A stretch of 64,000 nt of DNA from Chitinophaga caseinilytica (GCF_038396765.1 NZ_CP150096.1:3827001-3891000); one strand, 5' to 3'. Counted from the stretch's first letter, positions 42,154 through 52,148 are shown. The notes: generated by a model from the letters alone, not told the origin. A program made the numbers and translations.

Positions 42154-44076
42154 ATGATGCAAATTTTATCCCGGCTACGAATCAGGGTCCAGGCCATTTA
42201 CCGGATGGGCGTGGTACAGTCGATCGGTAAGGAAGAGGCCCGCAGGATCAGGGTGGTCAACATCGTGAGCGCGATCACCGGGTGGCTGGTGATCATTTAC
42301 GGCATTGCATTTTATCTGCTGCTGCACTCGCTGCTTATTCTTTTGCCCGCTTTGCTGGTGTTTGCCCCATCATTTTTCGGGGTGATCTGGCTGAACGGCA
42401 GGCGGCGGCATACGGAGGCGCGCGTTGCCATACAGGCTATCTTCATTTCCCTGATCCTGTATTACGGGAGCATTCTCGGGCGGGTGACGGAAGTACAGCT
42501 GCTGGCCGTTTTCCTCATGAGCGTGGCCCTGCTCATCTGGAAGCCCCAGGAAAAGGGGCCCCGCATCATCTGTGCGGCCATGCCCATCCTTTGTTTGGTT
42601 ATTCTCGAGTTTATTTACTACTTTCATCTTATAACGCCGCTTCCATTAAACGAAACGACACAGAATATCTACCGCTGGATGGTAATGCCGGTTGTGCTTT
42701 ATCTTAACTATCTGGCCATCCATCTTTACCAGGATAATATCATGGACCTGCTGCGGATATTGCGCAACAGGAATATGTCGCTCGCCAAAAGCCGCCGGGA
42801 GGTGGAGCGGCAGCGAAAAGAGCTGGAAAAATACAGCCGGGAGTTGGAACAGCTCGTCCGCGAACGTACCTTTGCGCTGATAAAGGCCAACAATGCCAAA
42901 ACGCAGTTCATCAGCGAGTTGAGTCACGACATCCGGACACCGCTGAACCTGATCGTGGGAATGACGGAACTCCTGTGCGATACCCTTTCCTCCGGCGAGC
43001 CGGACGCACCGGTCCAGGCCCGGCAAATGGCGCGGAACATGCAGGCGGCAGGCCATAATATCCTTGAACTCGTAAATCACGTGCTGGAATTGTCAAAAAT
43101 AGAAGCCGGGAAAACCGATGAAGTAAGACCAGAACCCTTTTCACTCAGAGAATGGCTCCGGCACACCGTCAGCATTTACCAAAGTGTTGCCAGCAAACAA
43201 TCCGTCACCATCCACCTCGAAGTAGACGGCCGCTTCCCCGAACAGATCCTCAGCGATAAGGTCATGCTCGGCCAGATCATCAACAATATCCTGTCCAACT
43301 CCATCAAATTCACGCCGGCAGGCAAAAATATCCGCGTGCGCTGCTTCCATCAGCAGAACCGCCTCTTCCTCCAGATCTGCGACGAAGGCAAAGGCATCCC
43401 CGCCGGCCAGCTCGACGCCATCTTCGAACCCTTCGAACAGGGCGACTCCGAACTGTACCGCGAATTCGGCGGCAGCGGGCTGGGCCTCGCCATCGCCAAG
43501 CGCAAAGCCGAAACCATGGGCGGCAATATCCAGGTCAGCAGCACCCCCGGAGAAGGGACCAACTTCGTCATCACCCTGCCGCTGCTCGTCAGCGAAGAAG
43601 TGACCGGCCTCCCGAAACCCGCCGTGGAACTCAGTTTGCTGCCCGCAGACACGACCGTTGTGGTAATGGACGATAACGAATTCGACCACCTCATCATGAA
43701 ACACTTCCTCGCCCGCATCGGCGTTACGCGCGTAGCTTTCGCCAGCGACGGGGCAGACGGCATCGAGCTGGCCAGAAAAACCATGCCCGACGTCATCCTC
43801 ATGGACCTTCACATGCCCGTGCTCAGCGGCCGGGAAACGTTCCTGGCCCTCCGCGCCGACGAAAAGCTGCGCCACATCCCCGTGGTAGCCGTTTCGTCGG
43901 ACGCGTTCAAGGAGCAGGAAGCTGCGTATATCCATTTGGGTATGGACGGTTATATCCGCAAGCCGGTAGACGGCAAGGTGCTCCACGCCGTGCTGGAAAA
44001 ACTGCTTCGCTTCGCCGCCCAACCCATGCCGGCCAAGCTCGCCGGCGTGCCCATGGAAGCGCCGCGTTCCGCCTGA
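42154..44076 (+). CDS. Hybrid sensor histidine kinase/response regulator
   Basis: About 640 residues. Six or so membrane helices in the first ~195 residues have no obvious periplasmic sensor, so the membrane domain itself may sense. A coiled linker leads to HisKA with His258 (FISELSHDIRTPLN), then HATPase with NNILSNSIKFTPAG, ICDEGKGIPAGQ and GSGLGLAIAK. A C-terminal receiver follows (VVVMDDNEFDH, DVILMDLHMPVLSG). There is no DNA-binding output, so it must pass the signal on. Two ATGs (42154, 42157) are equally good. The next genes are a SusC/SusD pair. Confidence 0.93.
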   Translation: MMQILSRLRIRVQAIYRMGVVQSIGKEEARRIRVVNIVSAITGWLVIIYGIAFYLLLHSLLILLPALLVFAPSFFGVIWLNGRRRHTEARVAIQAIFISLILYYGSILGRVTEVQLLAVFLMSVALLIWKPQEKGPRIICAAMPILCLVILEFIYYFHLITPLPLNETTQNIYRWMVMPVVLYLNYLAIHLYQDNIMDLLRILRNRNMSLAKSRREVERQRKELEKYSRELEQLVRERTFALIKANNAKTQFISELSHDIRTPLNLIVGMTELLCDTLSSGEPDAPVQARQMARNMQAAGHNILELVNHVLELSKIEAGKTDEVRPEPFSLREWLRHTVSIYQSVASKQSVTIHLEVDGRFPEQILSDKVMLGQIINNILSNSIKFTPAGKNIRVRCFHQQNRLFLQICDEGKGIPAGQLDAIFEPFEQGDSELYREFGGSGLGLAIAKRKAETMGGNIQVSSTPGEGTNFVITLPLLVSEEVTGLPKPAVELSLLPADTTVVVMDDNEFDHLIMKHFLARIGVTRVAFASDGADGIELARKTMPDVILMDLHMPVLSGRETFLALRADEKLRHIPVVAVSSDAFKEQEAAYIHLGMDGYIRKPVDGKVLHAVLEKLLRFAAQPMPAKLAGVPMEAPRSA

Positions 44077-44384
44077 CAGATCCCATCACTTCACCCGGCC
44101 ACTGTGGACCCACCGCGTGGTCTACGTAGCATTACCGATTTTCCGGTGTGCGGTTCGTTTATTGTATCCCGCTGTAGTGGCTGGTTTTAGCCTGTTTTGA
44201 ATGCCCGGTCCCTGCGGCCGGGCAGGCGTATTTTATCTGCATTCCGGGCAATTTCGTTCGGCGTTCCATTTTGTCATATTAGAATTGAATAACTCCATCT
44301 CGTTGCCTCAAGGGTTTTCAGATCGGCGGGCGGGTCGTTTCTTGCTGTGTCTAAACCTTCATTTTATCAACCTAAAAGACGCTT
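44077..44384. other. Intergenic region before the SusC/SusD pair, with a possible terminator
   Basis: About 308 bp. A hairpin TGCCCGG/CCGGGCA at 44202-44224 followed by TATTTTA may end the hybrid kinase transcript. The remainder must contain the susC promoter, but no clear TTTG/TAnnTTTG pair is seen. No gene. Confidence 0.45.
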
Positions 44385-47300
44385 ATGAAACGATTGCTAT
44401 TCATGTTGATCCTTACCGGGCTCATGCCGGCGCTGTTTGCGCAGGATGCGGTAAGGAAGGGCGTGGTGCTGGATGAGACGGGCATGCCCCTGGAGCGGGC
44501 TTCCGTTCAGATCAAGGGCACTACCTCGGGCACTTTCACCGATGCCAAAGGACAATTTTCCATCAAATCCCCCCAGAATGCGGTCCTCGTTTTCACCATG
44601 GTCGGCTTCCTGCGCGCGGAAGTGGCCGCAGCGGCCGTGGACGGCGACTATTCCATCCGGCTGACCAAAAACGAAAGCCAGCTGACCGAAGTAGTGGTGA
44701 CCGCGCTCGGCGTGAACCGTAACCGGAACCAGATGCCCTATGCCGTGCAAACCATCAAGGGAGACGAAGTCGCCAAGATCAGGACCCCGAACTTCGTGCA
44801 GGGCCTTTCCGGCAAGATCGCCGGGCTGAACATCCAGCAGGGGAACGCCATGGGCGGCTCCACCAACATCACGCTCCGCGGCATCCGCTCCATCACGGGC
44901 GATAACCAGGCGCTGTTCGTGGTAGACGGTGTGCCTTATGCCAACGCTTCCGGCACCCGCAACATCCTCAATACCACCAACTCCGGGCAGCGTACCGGTA
45001 GTGGCGGCTACGATTACGGCAGCACGGCGGCCGACTTCAACGCAGACGATATCGAAACCATCACGGTACTGAAAGGCGCTGCGGCCAGTGCGCTCTACGG
45101 ATCGCAGGGCGCCAACGGCGTGATCCTCATTACGACCAAAAAAGCAAACCGCGGCCTGGGCGTTACTTTCAACGCCGGCGGTACGCTGGGCATGCTCGAT
45201 AAAAGCACGTTCCCGACCTATCAACGGCTCTATGGCGGCGGATATGGGGCGGATAAGGACGATGCCACCGGATATTTTTATGAAGACGACCTGGACGGCG
45301 ATGGCAAACTGGACCTCATCGCGCCGATCGGCGACGATGCATCCTACGGTCACAAATTTGATCCCAACCTCATGGTGTTCCAATGGGAATCGCTGTACCC
45401 CGGCACGCCCAAATACCTGAAAAAACGCGCCTGGACGGCGCCTGAGAATAATCCCGACGCGTTTTTCCGCAAGGGGTCGGCCACGAATTTCAGTGTATTC
45501 GTAGACGGTGCTTCCGATAAAAGTTCCTTCAAGCTGGGGCTTACACGCAACGATGAAAAAGGCATTATCGAAAACAGCCGCATCCAGAAGAACCTCGTCA
45601 ACATCAGCGCATCCTTCAATCCCATTCCGAAACTGACGATCTCCGCCGCCGCCAACTACACCAACATCAAAGGCAAAGGCAGATGGGGCACGGGTTACGA
45701 TGGATCGGAAGGTAAAAACATCATGACCAGCCTCCGCCAGTGGTGGCAAACGAGCGTAGACATCCTGCAGCAGAAAGACGCTTATTTCGTGGACAGGAAA
45801 AACCGGCCCTGGAACATCGTGGGATACGACGATCTGCGGCCGTATTACTGGGACAATCCCTATTGGACGATCTACGAAAACTACCAGGACGATACCCGCA
45901 ACCGCTTTTTCGGCAACGTTTCCGTCAACTACAAGGCTACGGAATGGCTGAACGTGATGGCCCGCGTAGCGCAGGATTATTACGACGAACTGCGGGAAGA
46001 GCGCATCGCCATCGGCAGCACCGGCGTCCCGAAATATTTGCGGTCTAACCGTTGGTTCAAGGAAACCAATATCGACCTGTTGCTGAACGCCGACAAGGAA
46101 ATCGGGAATGGATTGACGCTGAAAGCACTGCTGGGCTCCAACATCCGTAAGCAACGGATCGAGAACATCCTCGCCGAAACGAACGGCGGCCTGGTGGTAC
46201 CGAGGCTGTATACGCTCAGCAATACCCTCAGCCAGCCGGCTTCTCCGCTCGAATACCTGGGCAGGAGGGAAGTGCAGGGCATTTTCGGTGGAACTACCCT
46301 TTCATATAAGGATATGCTGTCGCTCGATCTGACGCTCCGCCGCGACGTTTCTTCCACCTTGCCCAAGGGTGCCAACAGCTATTATTATCCGTCCGTTTCC
46401 GGTGGATTTACCTTCAGCAAGCTGCTGCCCGCCGCTACCTGGCTGAGCATCGGCAAGCTCAGGGCCAACTATGCGCAAGTAGGCGCCGACGCCCCGATCT
46501 CCGCCGTTCGCGACACTTATTCGCAGGAGCAGATCTGGGGGCCGGTAGTGCAATACAGCACCCGTTCCACCAAAAACAACCTCGGCCTGAAGCCGGAACG
46601 TACCGAAAGCGTGGAAGGCGGCCTGGAGCTCGGTTTCTTCGACAACCGGATCGGCCTCGACCTTACCGCATATAAAACCAAAACGATCGACCAGATCATT
46701 CCCGTTGCTTCCTCCGCCGCTTCCGGCTTCCTCGCGCGGTATATGAACGCAGGCGTCGTGGAAAACAAAGGACTGGAAGTTTCGCTGACCGGCGCTCCCG
46801 TGCGCACGACCGATTTTTCCTGGAACGTAACCGCCAACTGGTCTACCAACAAAAACCGCGTGGTATCGCTGCCCGATGGCGCCGACAACCTGCAGCTGGC
46901 CAGCTTCCAGGGTAACGTGACGATCAATGCCGCCATAGGACAACCTTTTGGCATCATCCGCGGTACCGATTACGTGTATACGAACGGAAGGAAAACGGTG
47001 GATGACGATGGCCGGTACCTTATTTCGCCGACCACCAACAACATCATCGGCAATCCCAACCCGAAATGGCTCGCCGGGCTCAATAACCAGTTCCGCTACA
47101 AGAATTTCTTCCTCAGCTTCCTGGTAGACATGCGTAAGGGCGGCGATGTGTTCAGTCTCGATATGTATTACGGGCTCTCCCAGGGGCTATATACCGAAAC
47201 GGCGCTTGTTAACAGTCGCGGTGTGAACTCGCGCGAACCCGTGGACAAGAACGGCGGCGTGATCATGGACGGTGTGACGGCAGACGGCAAGGAAAACGAA

Positions 47301-47615
47301 ATATGGGTGGAAAACGAGTACGGGACGTATGGCGACTACTACAATCCCAACAAGGGTTTCGTGTATGACGCTTCGTATGTGAAACTGCGGGAAGCGGTGT
47401 TTACCTATACGTTGCCCAAAACGTTGCTGTCGAGGATCGGGTTCGTGAAGGGATTGGACTTGTCGCTGATCGGGCGCAATCTCTGGATCATCCACAAGAA
47501 CCTGCCGCACGCCGATCCGGAAGATACCCTGGGATCGGGCAACCTCCAGGGCTACCAGAGCGGTTCTTACCCGACCACGCGCACTTTCACCTTCAACCTG
47601 AAATGTAAATTCTGA
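44385..47615 (+). CDS. SusC/RagA-family TonB-dependent outer membrane transporter
   Basis: A 1076-residue protein. Signal peptide MKRLLFMLILTGLMPALFAQ, then a carboxypeptidase-regulatory-like domain (KGVVLDETGMPLERASVQIK). Next are the TonB-box-like region (LTEVVVTALGV) and a plug (NITLRGIRSITGDNQALFVV, VLKGAAASALYGSQGANGV). The rest is a 22-strand barrel ending in the usual aromatic residue (TFTFNLKCKF). It imports a ligand held by SusD. The susD partner follows 5 bp later. No glycosidase, sigma or anti-sigma gene is next to the pair, so the ligand is unknown and need not be a glycan. Confidence 0.96.
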   Translation: MKRLLFMLILTGLMPALFAQDAVRKGVVLDETGMPLERASVQIKGTTSGTFTDAKGQFSIKSPQNAVLVFTMVGFLRAEVAAAAVDGDYSIRLTKNESQLTEVVVTALGVNRNRNQMPYAVQTIKGDEVAKIRTPNFVQGLSGKIAGLNIQQGNAMGGSTNITLRGIRSITGDNQALFVVDGVPYANASGTRNILNTTNSGQRTGSGGYDYGSTAADFNADDIETITVLKGAAASALYGSQGANGVILITTKKANRGLGVTFNAGGTLGMLDKSTFPTYQRLYGGGYGADKDDATGYFYEDDLDGDGKLDLIAPIGDDASYGHKFDPNLMVFQWESLYPGTPKYLKKRAWTAPENNPDAFFRKGSATNFSVFVDGASDKSSFKLGLTRNDEKGIIENSRIQKNLVNISASFNPIPKLTISAAANYTNIKGKGRWGTGYDGSEGKNIMTSLRQWWQTSVDILQQKDAYFVDRKNRPWNIVGYDDLRPYYWDNPYWTIYENYQDDTRNRFFGNVSVNYKATEWLNVMARVAQDYYDELREERIAIGSTGVPKYLRSNRWFKETNIDLLLNADKEIGNGLTLKALLGSNIRKQRIENILAETNGGLVVPRLYTLSNTLSQPASPLEYLGRREVQGIFGGTTLSYKDMLSLDLTLRRDVSSTLPKGANSYYYPSVSGGFTFSKLLPAATWLSIGKLRANYAQVGADAPISAVRDTYSQEQIWGPVVQYSTRSTKNNLGLKPERTESVEGGLELGFFDNRIGLDLTAYKTKTIDQIIPVASSAASGFLARYMNAGVVENKGLEVSLTGAPVRTTDFSWNVTANWSTNKNRVVSLPDGADNLQLASFQGNVTINAAIGQPFGIIRGTDYVYTNGRKTVDDDGRYLISPTTNNIIGNPNPKWLAGLNNQFRYKNFFLSFLVDMRKGGDVFSLDMYYGLSQGLYTETALVNSRGVNSREPVDKNGGVIMDGVTADGKENEIWVENEYGTYGDYYNPNKGFVYDASYVKLREAVFTYTLPKTLLSRIGFVKGLDLSLIGRNLWIIHKNLPHADPEDTLGSGNLQGYQSGSYPTTRTFTFNLKCKF

Positions 47616-47620
47616 TCAAC

Positions 47621-49042
47621 ATGAGAAAACAACTCATCACCATAATGCTCGCCGGCGCGCTGGTGTCGTGCACCAAAGACCTGACGAGCCTGAACGACGA
47701 TCTCAAGAACCCGGAGGTAGTGCCTCCCGGAACGTTGTTCGCCAGCGCCGAGCGCGAACTGTTTACCGCACATGCTTCACCGAACGTGTACATCAATGTG
47801 TTCCGCGTGATCACCCAATACTGGCAGCAAACCACCTATAACCAGGAAAGCCAGTACGAGCTGGAAGGGAATGCGCTGTCGGGGGCCTGGTGGCGCGACC
47901 ATTACTTTTTCGTCATCAAGAACATCCACAGCTGCCGCAAATGGGTGAAAGCGTCGGAAGTGCCGGAAGAAGTGCGCAAGAACCAGCTGGCCTTGCTGGA
48001 AGTGCTCGAAGTGACCGCCTATTATTACCTCACGACAACTTTCGGGAACGTGCCGTATAAAGAAGCGATCAACGATGATAATTCCTTCCCGAAATACGAC
48101 GATGCCAAAGGCATTTATACAGACCTGCTGGCCCGGCTGACAGCAGCGATCGGCGATATGGACGATAGCGCGGAGAGCTTCGGCGATTCCGACCTCATCT
48201 ACGCCGGCGATGTGGCCGCGTGGAAGAAAATGGCCGCTTCGCTCAAGCTGAAAATGGCCATCCTCATTGCGGACAGCGATGGTACTGCGGCACAGACGGC
48301 TGGTGAAGACGCTGTTGAACTGGGGGTTTTTACCAGCGCAGACGATAATTTTGCGCTGCATTTCCTCGCTTCACCGCCGTATACCAACCCGGTTTACGAG
48401 GAACTGGTACAAAGCGGCCGTATCGATTTCGTGGCGTGCAAAACCATCGTAGATACGCTGGCTTCTTTCAACGATCCGCGGATGACGCGCTTCTTCAGGC
48501 CCGTGCCTACGGTGGGCGGCTTCAAGGGGGCGCCTCCGGGCACCAAGCCGGACTATCGCCAGTTCTCCCGCATCCACCGCGATTTCAACAACCCGGAATT
48601 GCCAGGTATCATGCTGGATTATCCGGAAGTGGAAATGCTGCTGGCGGAAGCGAAACAGCGTGGCTGGAACGTATCCGGTTCGGCTGCAGACCACTATGAG
48701 GCCGGTGTGCGGGGAGCGCTCGAATCCTGGAATATCCCGGATGCCGAGATCACCCAATACCTGGCGCAGCCGAAAGTGGCGTATGATGCCGCCAACTGGA
48801 AAAAGAGCATCGGCGTACAGAAATGGATCGCGTTTTTCAACCGCGGGGCCGATGGCTGGACGGATTTCCGCCGGCTGGATTTCCCGAAACTGCAGCCCGC
48901 GCAAAACGCCATATCCGGATTCCCCGTGCGCTACCGGTATCCCGTTTCCGAACACAACATCAACCGCCGCAACTACGAAGCCGCGGCCCAGGCGATGGGA
49001 GGAGACAAAGTGGAGACCAAGCTCTGGTGGGATAAATTCTAA
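47621..49042 (+). CDS. SusD/RagB-like outer membrane lipoprotein (SusD-like_2 type)
   Basis: A 473-residue surface lipoprotein (MRKQLITIMLAGALVSC, Cys17). The helical TPR-like core shows LEVLEVTAYYYLTTTFGNVP, KAVYTDLL-like KGIYTDLLARL, AAWKKMAASLKLKMAI and the end motif RYRYPVSEHNINRRNYEAA. This is the SusD-like_2 subgroup, which caps the SusC channel and holds the substrate. Spacing to susC is 5 bp, so they are cotranscribed. Confidence 0.94.
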   Translation: MRKQLITIMLAGALVSCTKDLTSLNDDLKNPEVVPPGTLFASAERELFTAHASPNVYINVFRVITQYWQQTTYNQESQYELEGNALSGAWWRDHYFFVIKNIHSCRKWVKASEVPEEVRKNQLALLEVLEVTAYYYLTTTFGNVPYKEAINDDNSFPKYDDAKGIYTDLLARLTAAIGDMDDSAESFGDSDLIYAGDVAAWKKMAASLKLKMAILIADSDGTAAQTAGEDAVELGVFTSADDNFALHFLASPPYTNPVYEELVQSGRIDFVACKTIVDTLASFNDPRMTRFFRPVPTVGGFKGAPPGTKPDYRQFSRIHRDFNNPELPGIMLDYPEVEMLLAEAKQRGWNVSGSAADHYEAGVRGALESWNIPDAEITQYLAQPKVAYDAANWKKSIGVQKWIAFFNRGADGWTDFRRLDFPKLQPAQNAISGFPVRYRYPVSEHNINRRNYEAAAQAMGGDKVETKLWWDKF

Positions 49043-49090
49043 CAGACATTTCTTTTCATCATAAGCATTATTTAGATTTTGGATGACAGC

Positions 49091-49121
49091 GACCGGGGAT
49101 TTTCATCTCCGGTCTTTTTTT
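49091..49121 (+). terminator. Terminator of the SusC/SusD pair
   Basis: 9-bp stem GACCGGGGA/TCTCCGGTC with one wobble, 6-nt loop, then a run of T. It abuts the 3' end of the convergent DUF6766 gene. Confidence 0.82.
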
Positions 49122-49779
49122 ACTTCCCGGTCTCCGAATGCGGCGCGTCAACAGGTTTGGATTCCGGCGAGCCCCATTGCCGCAGCCAAATCGACAAAAC
49201 TACGATCGCCGCTACCGAAAGGAATTCACTCTGCCAGTTCTGGAAAGATTCAAACCAGAATTTGGGATTGGATAAATAAGCGGCGGCAGTTTCGGTGGGA
49301 AGGCCTTTGGCGGATTGCTCCAGGTTGAAATGCCCGCGGCTTCCCATGAAATGAAGCCAGAAGGAAACGATGAAAAGGCCGAAGAACGCCAGCGAAAGGG
49401 AATGCTTGTAAAGCTGCAACCACCATCCTCCTTTGTTGACGGGCCAGGGCGCATCTTTCGAAGGTTTAGGCTCGCGGTCCACTTCTTCTTTTTTATCGAG
49501 GTCTTTGGACTCGGCCGAGCCCCATTGCCGGAGCTTCACCGTCAAAATCACGTACATCCCCATCTGCAAAAACTCACTTTCCCAATTCTCGAACGTGGCT
49601 TCAAAAAAATGCGGACTGGCCAGATATGGCAACAGATGGATGGGCGGAAGTTGAAGGTCTTTCAATTCTGCGTTAAACTCCTGCCAGCCTGTGAGCATTT
49701 GCGCGGCAAGACAAATAAACAGCAATGACAAGAACACGATGCTGAGCCCGTTACGGTAGAAAAAGGAATGATTTTTCAT
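49120..49779 (-). CDS. DUF6766-like membrane protein with internal duplication
   Basis: A 219-residue protein with about four membrane helices. The two halves are alike: YLASPHFFEATFENWESEFL (first half) and YLSNPKFWFESFQNWQSEFL (second half). Each is followed by a helix and then LRQWGSAESK or LRQWGSPESK. The LRQxGSxESK ends fit DUF6766, a family of unknown function. The linker between halves is highly charged (DKKEEVDREPKPSKDA). It is divergent from the receiver gene at 49987. Confidence 0.75.
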   Translation of the reverse strand: MKNHSFFYRNGLSIVFLSLLFICLAAQMLTGWQEFNAELKDLQLPPIHLLPYLASPHFFEATFENWESEFLQMGMYVILTVKLRQWGSAESKDLDKKEEVDREPKPSKDAPWPVNKGGWWLQLYKHSLSLAFFGLFIVSFWLHFMGSRGHFNLEQSAKGLPTETAAAYLSNPKFWFESFQNWQSEFLSVAAIVVLSIWLRQWGSPESKPVDAPHSETGK

Positions 49780-49986
49780 AACTATGACCTCCTCTGGTAT
49801 TAAGAGATGAAAAAGCGTGCCATGGCTGATGGGGGGCGCCTGGAAGAAGAATGGGGAAGTTACTGCCGCAAATTGTGGTGGTATGCCACAGTTGTTATCG
49901 CAAATAAAAAGCGTTAACTTCCCTGAACAACACTATTTACCGTCTCGGTTTTTCGAACCATATCATTTCATCTCAATTGTTTCTGC

Positions 49987-50412
49987 ATGAAATCGAATTG
50001 TATCTGTATGCTTGTTGATGATGATACCGACGACCAGGAAATTTTCCTCTACGCGCTCCGCGACCTGAACATACCGGTGTTGTGCCAGTTTGCAAGGGAC
50101 GGGCACGAAGCGCTGAAGAAACTGGCCGTTGCCGGCGAAAAGCCCGACTACATTTTTCTTGACCTGAACATGGCGCCGATGGATGGGCGCAGCTGTTTAA
50201 TGGCCCTGAAAGCCGATCCGCATCTCCGCGAAATCCCCGTCATTATTTATTCCACATCATCCGACCCGCGTACCCGCGACGAAATGCTGTTGCTCGGCGC
50301 AGCCGGATATTGGGTGAAGGATGTCAGTATTTCCAGGCTTTGCAGTTGGCTGAAATCATTGCTGGAAGAGCAGCATCGGGTACCGGAAGTTTCCGGCACC
50401 ATTTTTTCGTAA
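49987..50412 (+). CDS. Single-domain response regulator (receiver only)
   Basis: A 141-residue receiver: acidic pair VDDDTDDQE, phospho-Asp in YIFLDLNMAPMDG, switch IIYSTSS and WVKD lysine. No output domain. Such Rcp1/CheY-like receivers usually relay phosphate from a hybrid or phytochrome kinase. It is followed 15 bp later by a gene of unknown function, so the two are probably one operon. Confidence 0.9.
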   Translation: MKSNCICMLVDDDTDDQEIFLYALRDLNIPVLCQFARDGHEALKKLAVAGEKPDYIFLDLNMAPMDGRSCLMALKADPHLREIPVIIYSTSSDPRTRDEMLLLGAAGYWVKDVSISRLCSWLKSLLEEQHRVPEVSGTIFS

Positions 50413-50427
50413 AAACAAGAAAAGACT

Positions 50428-51063
50428 ATGCTTTTGGACGACCCGGCCATCGTTGGAAAGGAAGAGGTCCCCGATCAGCATCTGGGGAACATGACCAACG
50501 ATTGCCAGATGATTACGCTGCCTACGAAAGAAGATGCGGAACAGCTTTTCCGTGAATCGCTGGACAGGTTGCTGGAAGTCAACAACTGGAAAGAAACGAG
50601 CGAAAAGCCTTTGGCCTCATTCCACCTCTCCGATGGGTCCGGACGGCCTGTTCAGCGCAAAGCCGCCCCGGGCGATTATATCCGTATCCGGCTCCCGGGC
50701 CCAGGGAATCCTGACGGGAGCGGGTTCGACTGGGTCGTGATCGAGGCCATCACGGAACAGCGGAACATCCGTAGCGATTCATTATCTGTTGCGATGCGGG
50801 TGCGCCCGGCGCCGCAGCCGGAGAAACCGCTGCATAGGGTGTCCCATTTCTTTCAGCGGTACGCCACCAGTACGTTCATGGTTGTTTTGCAGGGCAGAAC
50901 GGTGTTAGCCTGCGTGTTTGGCCGAAATGAAGTGCCGAATACGAATGTGAAAGGGCTGATCGCGAAGCTGCGCAACCTCATCGTGTCGGCCACCGCTATG
51001 TTGGGGTTTTCGCATTTCCAGTGGAAGAGCCTGGTGAACGGGATCCTCGGCATACGGAAGTAA
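50428..51063 (+). CDS. Unknown protein cotranscribed with a receiver
   Basis: A 211-residue soluble protein without a signal peptide. N-terminal helix (TKEDAEQLFRESLDRLLEVN), a beta-rich centre (APGDYIRIRLPGPG, WVVIEAITEQRN, LSVAMRVRPAPQPE), a helix (RVSHFFQRYATSTFMVVLQG), and a C-terminal part (LIAKLRNLIVSATAMLGFSH). No family recognised. The operon link suggests that it is the effector or target of the receiver; this is inference. It is convergent with pncC, leaving only 3 bp between the stops. Confidence 0.65.
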   Translation: MLLDDPAIVGKEEVPDQHLGNMTNDCQMITLPTKEDAEQLFRESLDRLLEVNNWKETSEKPLASFHLSDGSGRPVQRKAAPGDYIRIRLPGPGNPDGSGFDWVVIEAITEQRNIRSDSLSVAMRVRPAPQPEKPLHRVSHFFQRYATSTFMVVLQGRTVLACVFGRNEVPNTNVKGLIAKLRNLIVSATAMLGFSHFQWKSLVNGILGIRK

Positions 51064-51066
51064 TTT

Positions 51067-51546
51067 TTATTTGCCTGCGCGTTTCAGGCAGGCTAGAAAG
51101 GCTTCCAGCGATTTTTCGGCATACCAATGGCGGATGTGTTCCGGATCTTCATCAAGCGCATCGAGCCGGCGCGACTCCACGATATTTTCTCCTTTCGCGA
51201 TGCCGTACCACGCAAACACTTTATTGCCAGACTCCGGCACGGGCGTTACATATCCGGTGATGGAAATTCCCCAGTCGCTGCGGAACAACCTGCATGCGCC
51301 GGCGGCCATTTCTGCCGCCACCCTTTCGCTCACGCAATTCACTTCCTGCGCATGGATGGGCTCAATATGAAGATGCCTGGATTTCTGCCCGAGATTGTAA
51401 GCCGTGATTCCGCCCTGGAAAAAACGCATGGCGTCAGGAGTCGCTACGATGGCGGATTGCAGGGCGCCGCCCGTGGCGCTTTCGGCTACGGCTACCGTTT
51501 GCCCGGAACGGATGAGCCCGTCGCGGAGGGATGTAAGTAAAGACAT
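51067..51546 (-). CDS. pncC: CinA/PncC-family nicotinamide-nucleotide amidohydrolase
   Basis: About 159 residues. It deamidates NMN in pyridine-nucleotide recycling. AVAESATGGALQSAI is the PncC signature, followed by FFQGGITAYN and the late WGISITGYVTPVPE segment. It lacks the N-terminal molybdopterin-like domain of full CinA. ATG 51546 is chosen; ATG 51555 is also possible. It is divergent from MepB. Confidence 0.88.
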   Translation of the reverse strand: MSLLTSLRDGLIRSGQTVAVAESATGGALQSAIVATPDAMRFFQGGITAYNLGQKSRHLHIEPIHAQEVNCVSERVAAEMAAGACRLFRSDWGISITGYVTPVPESGNKVFAWYGIAKGENIVESRRLDALDEDPEHIRHWYAEKSLEAFLACLKRAGK

Positions 51547-51608
51547 ACCGATCATGCCGGAATATCCGAAAATAACATGCCAGCCGCGAAACGGGGAATT
51601 TTTCCGCG

Positions 51609-52148
51609 ATGAATCCTTACATTACAGGCTCGTTTTTAACCTCGATACCCAATATGACCGCTATGCTCGCATCCATCGAAGAAAAAGCATTCCATCCTGC
51701 CAGTCTGCAAATTACCAACCAGGTGAAAGACGCTGGGAGTGAAGACTATGATGGCCTTGACCTTCTTTGCAACGGCAACGTCCGCATCAAATATCGCAAG
51801 GCGAAACTAACGCCAAAAAAAGTGGGCAATTTCGTGGCGCTTTGGAAAAGAAGCACCTCCGGCGACACGGAACCTTTCGCGCTTTCCGATCCCTTCGATT
51901 TTTACATGATCGCCGTGCATAGTGAATCGCGCAGCGGATTTTTCATGTTTCCGAAACAGGCACTGGCCGATAACGGTGTGCTGACGGACGGGGCGAAAGA
52001 AGGGAAACGCGGCTTCCGGCTGTATCCCGATTGGGAGGAAGCGCCCAACCGGCAGGCAATGAAAACACAGCAATGGCAATCCGCTTACTTCGTTGATCTG
52101 GATGAAAAGGAGCCCGCTGGCAGGTTGCGGCGGATCTGCCAAATTTAA
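51609..52148 (+). CDS. MepB-family protein
   Basis: About 179 residues. The core GNFVALWKRSTSGDTEPF, SDPFDFYMIAVHS, and SGFFMFPKQALADNGVL matches the MepB family, known from the Staphylococcus mepRAB locus but of unknown function. In that locus it sits with a multidrug efflux pump; here no pump is adjacent. The start could also be ATG 51657. Confidence 0.75.
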   Translation: MNPYITGSFLTSIPNMTAMLASIEEKAFHPASLQITNQVKDAGSEDYDGLDLLCNGNVRIKYRKAKLTPKKVGNFVALWKRSTSGDTEPFALSDPFDFYMIAVHSESRSGFFMFPKQALADNGVLTDGAKEGKRGFRLYPDWEEAPNRQAMKTQQWQSAYFVDLDEKEPAGRLRRICQI

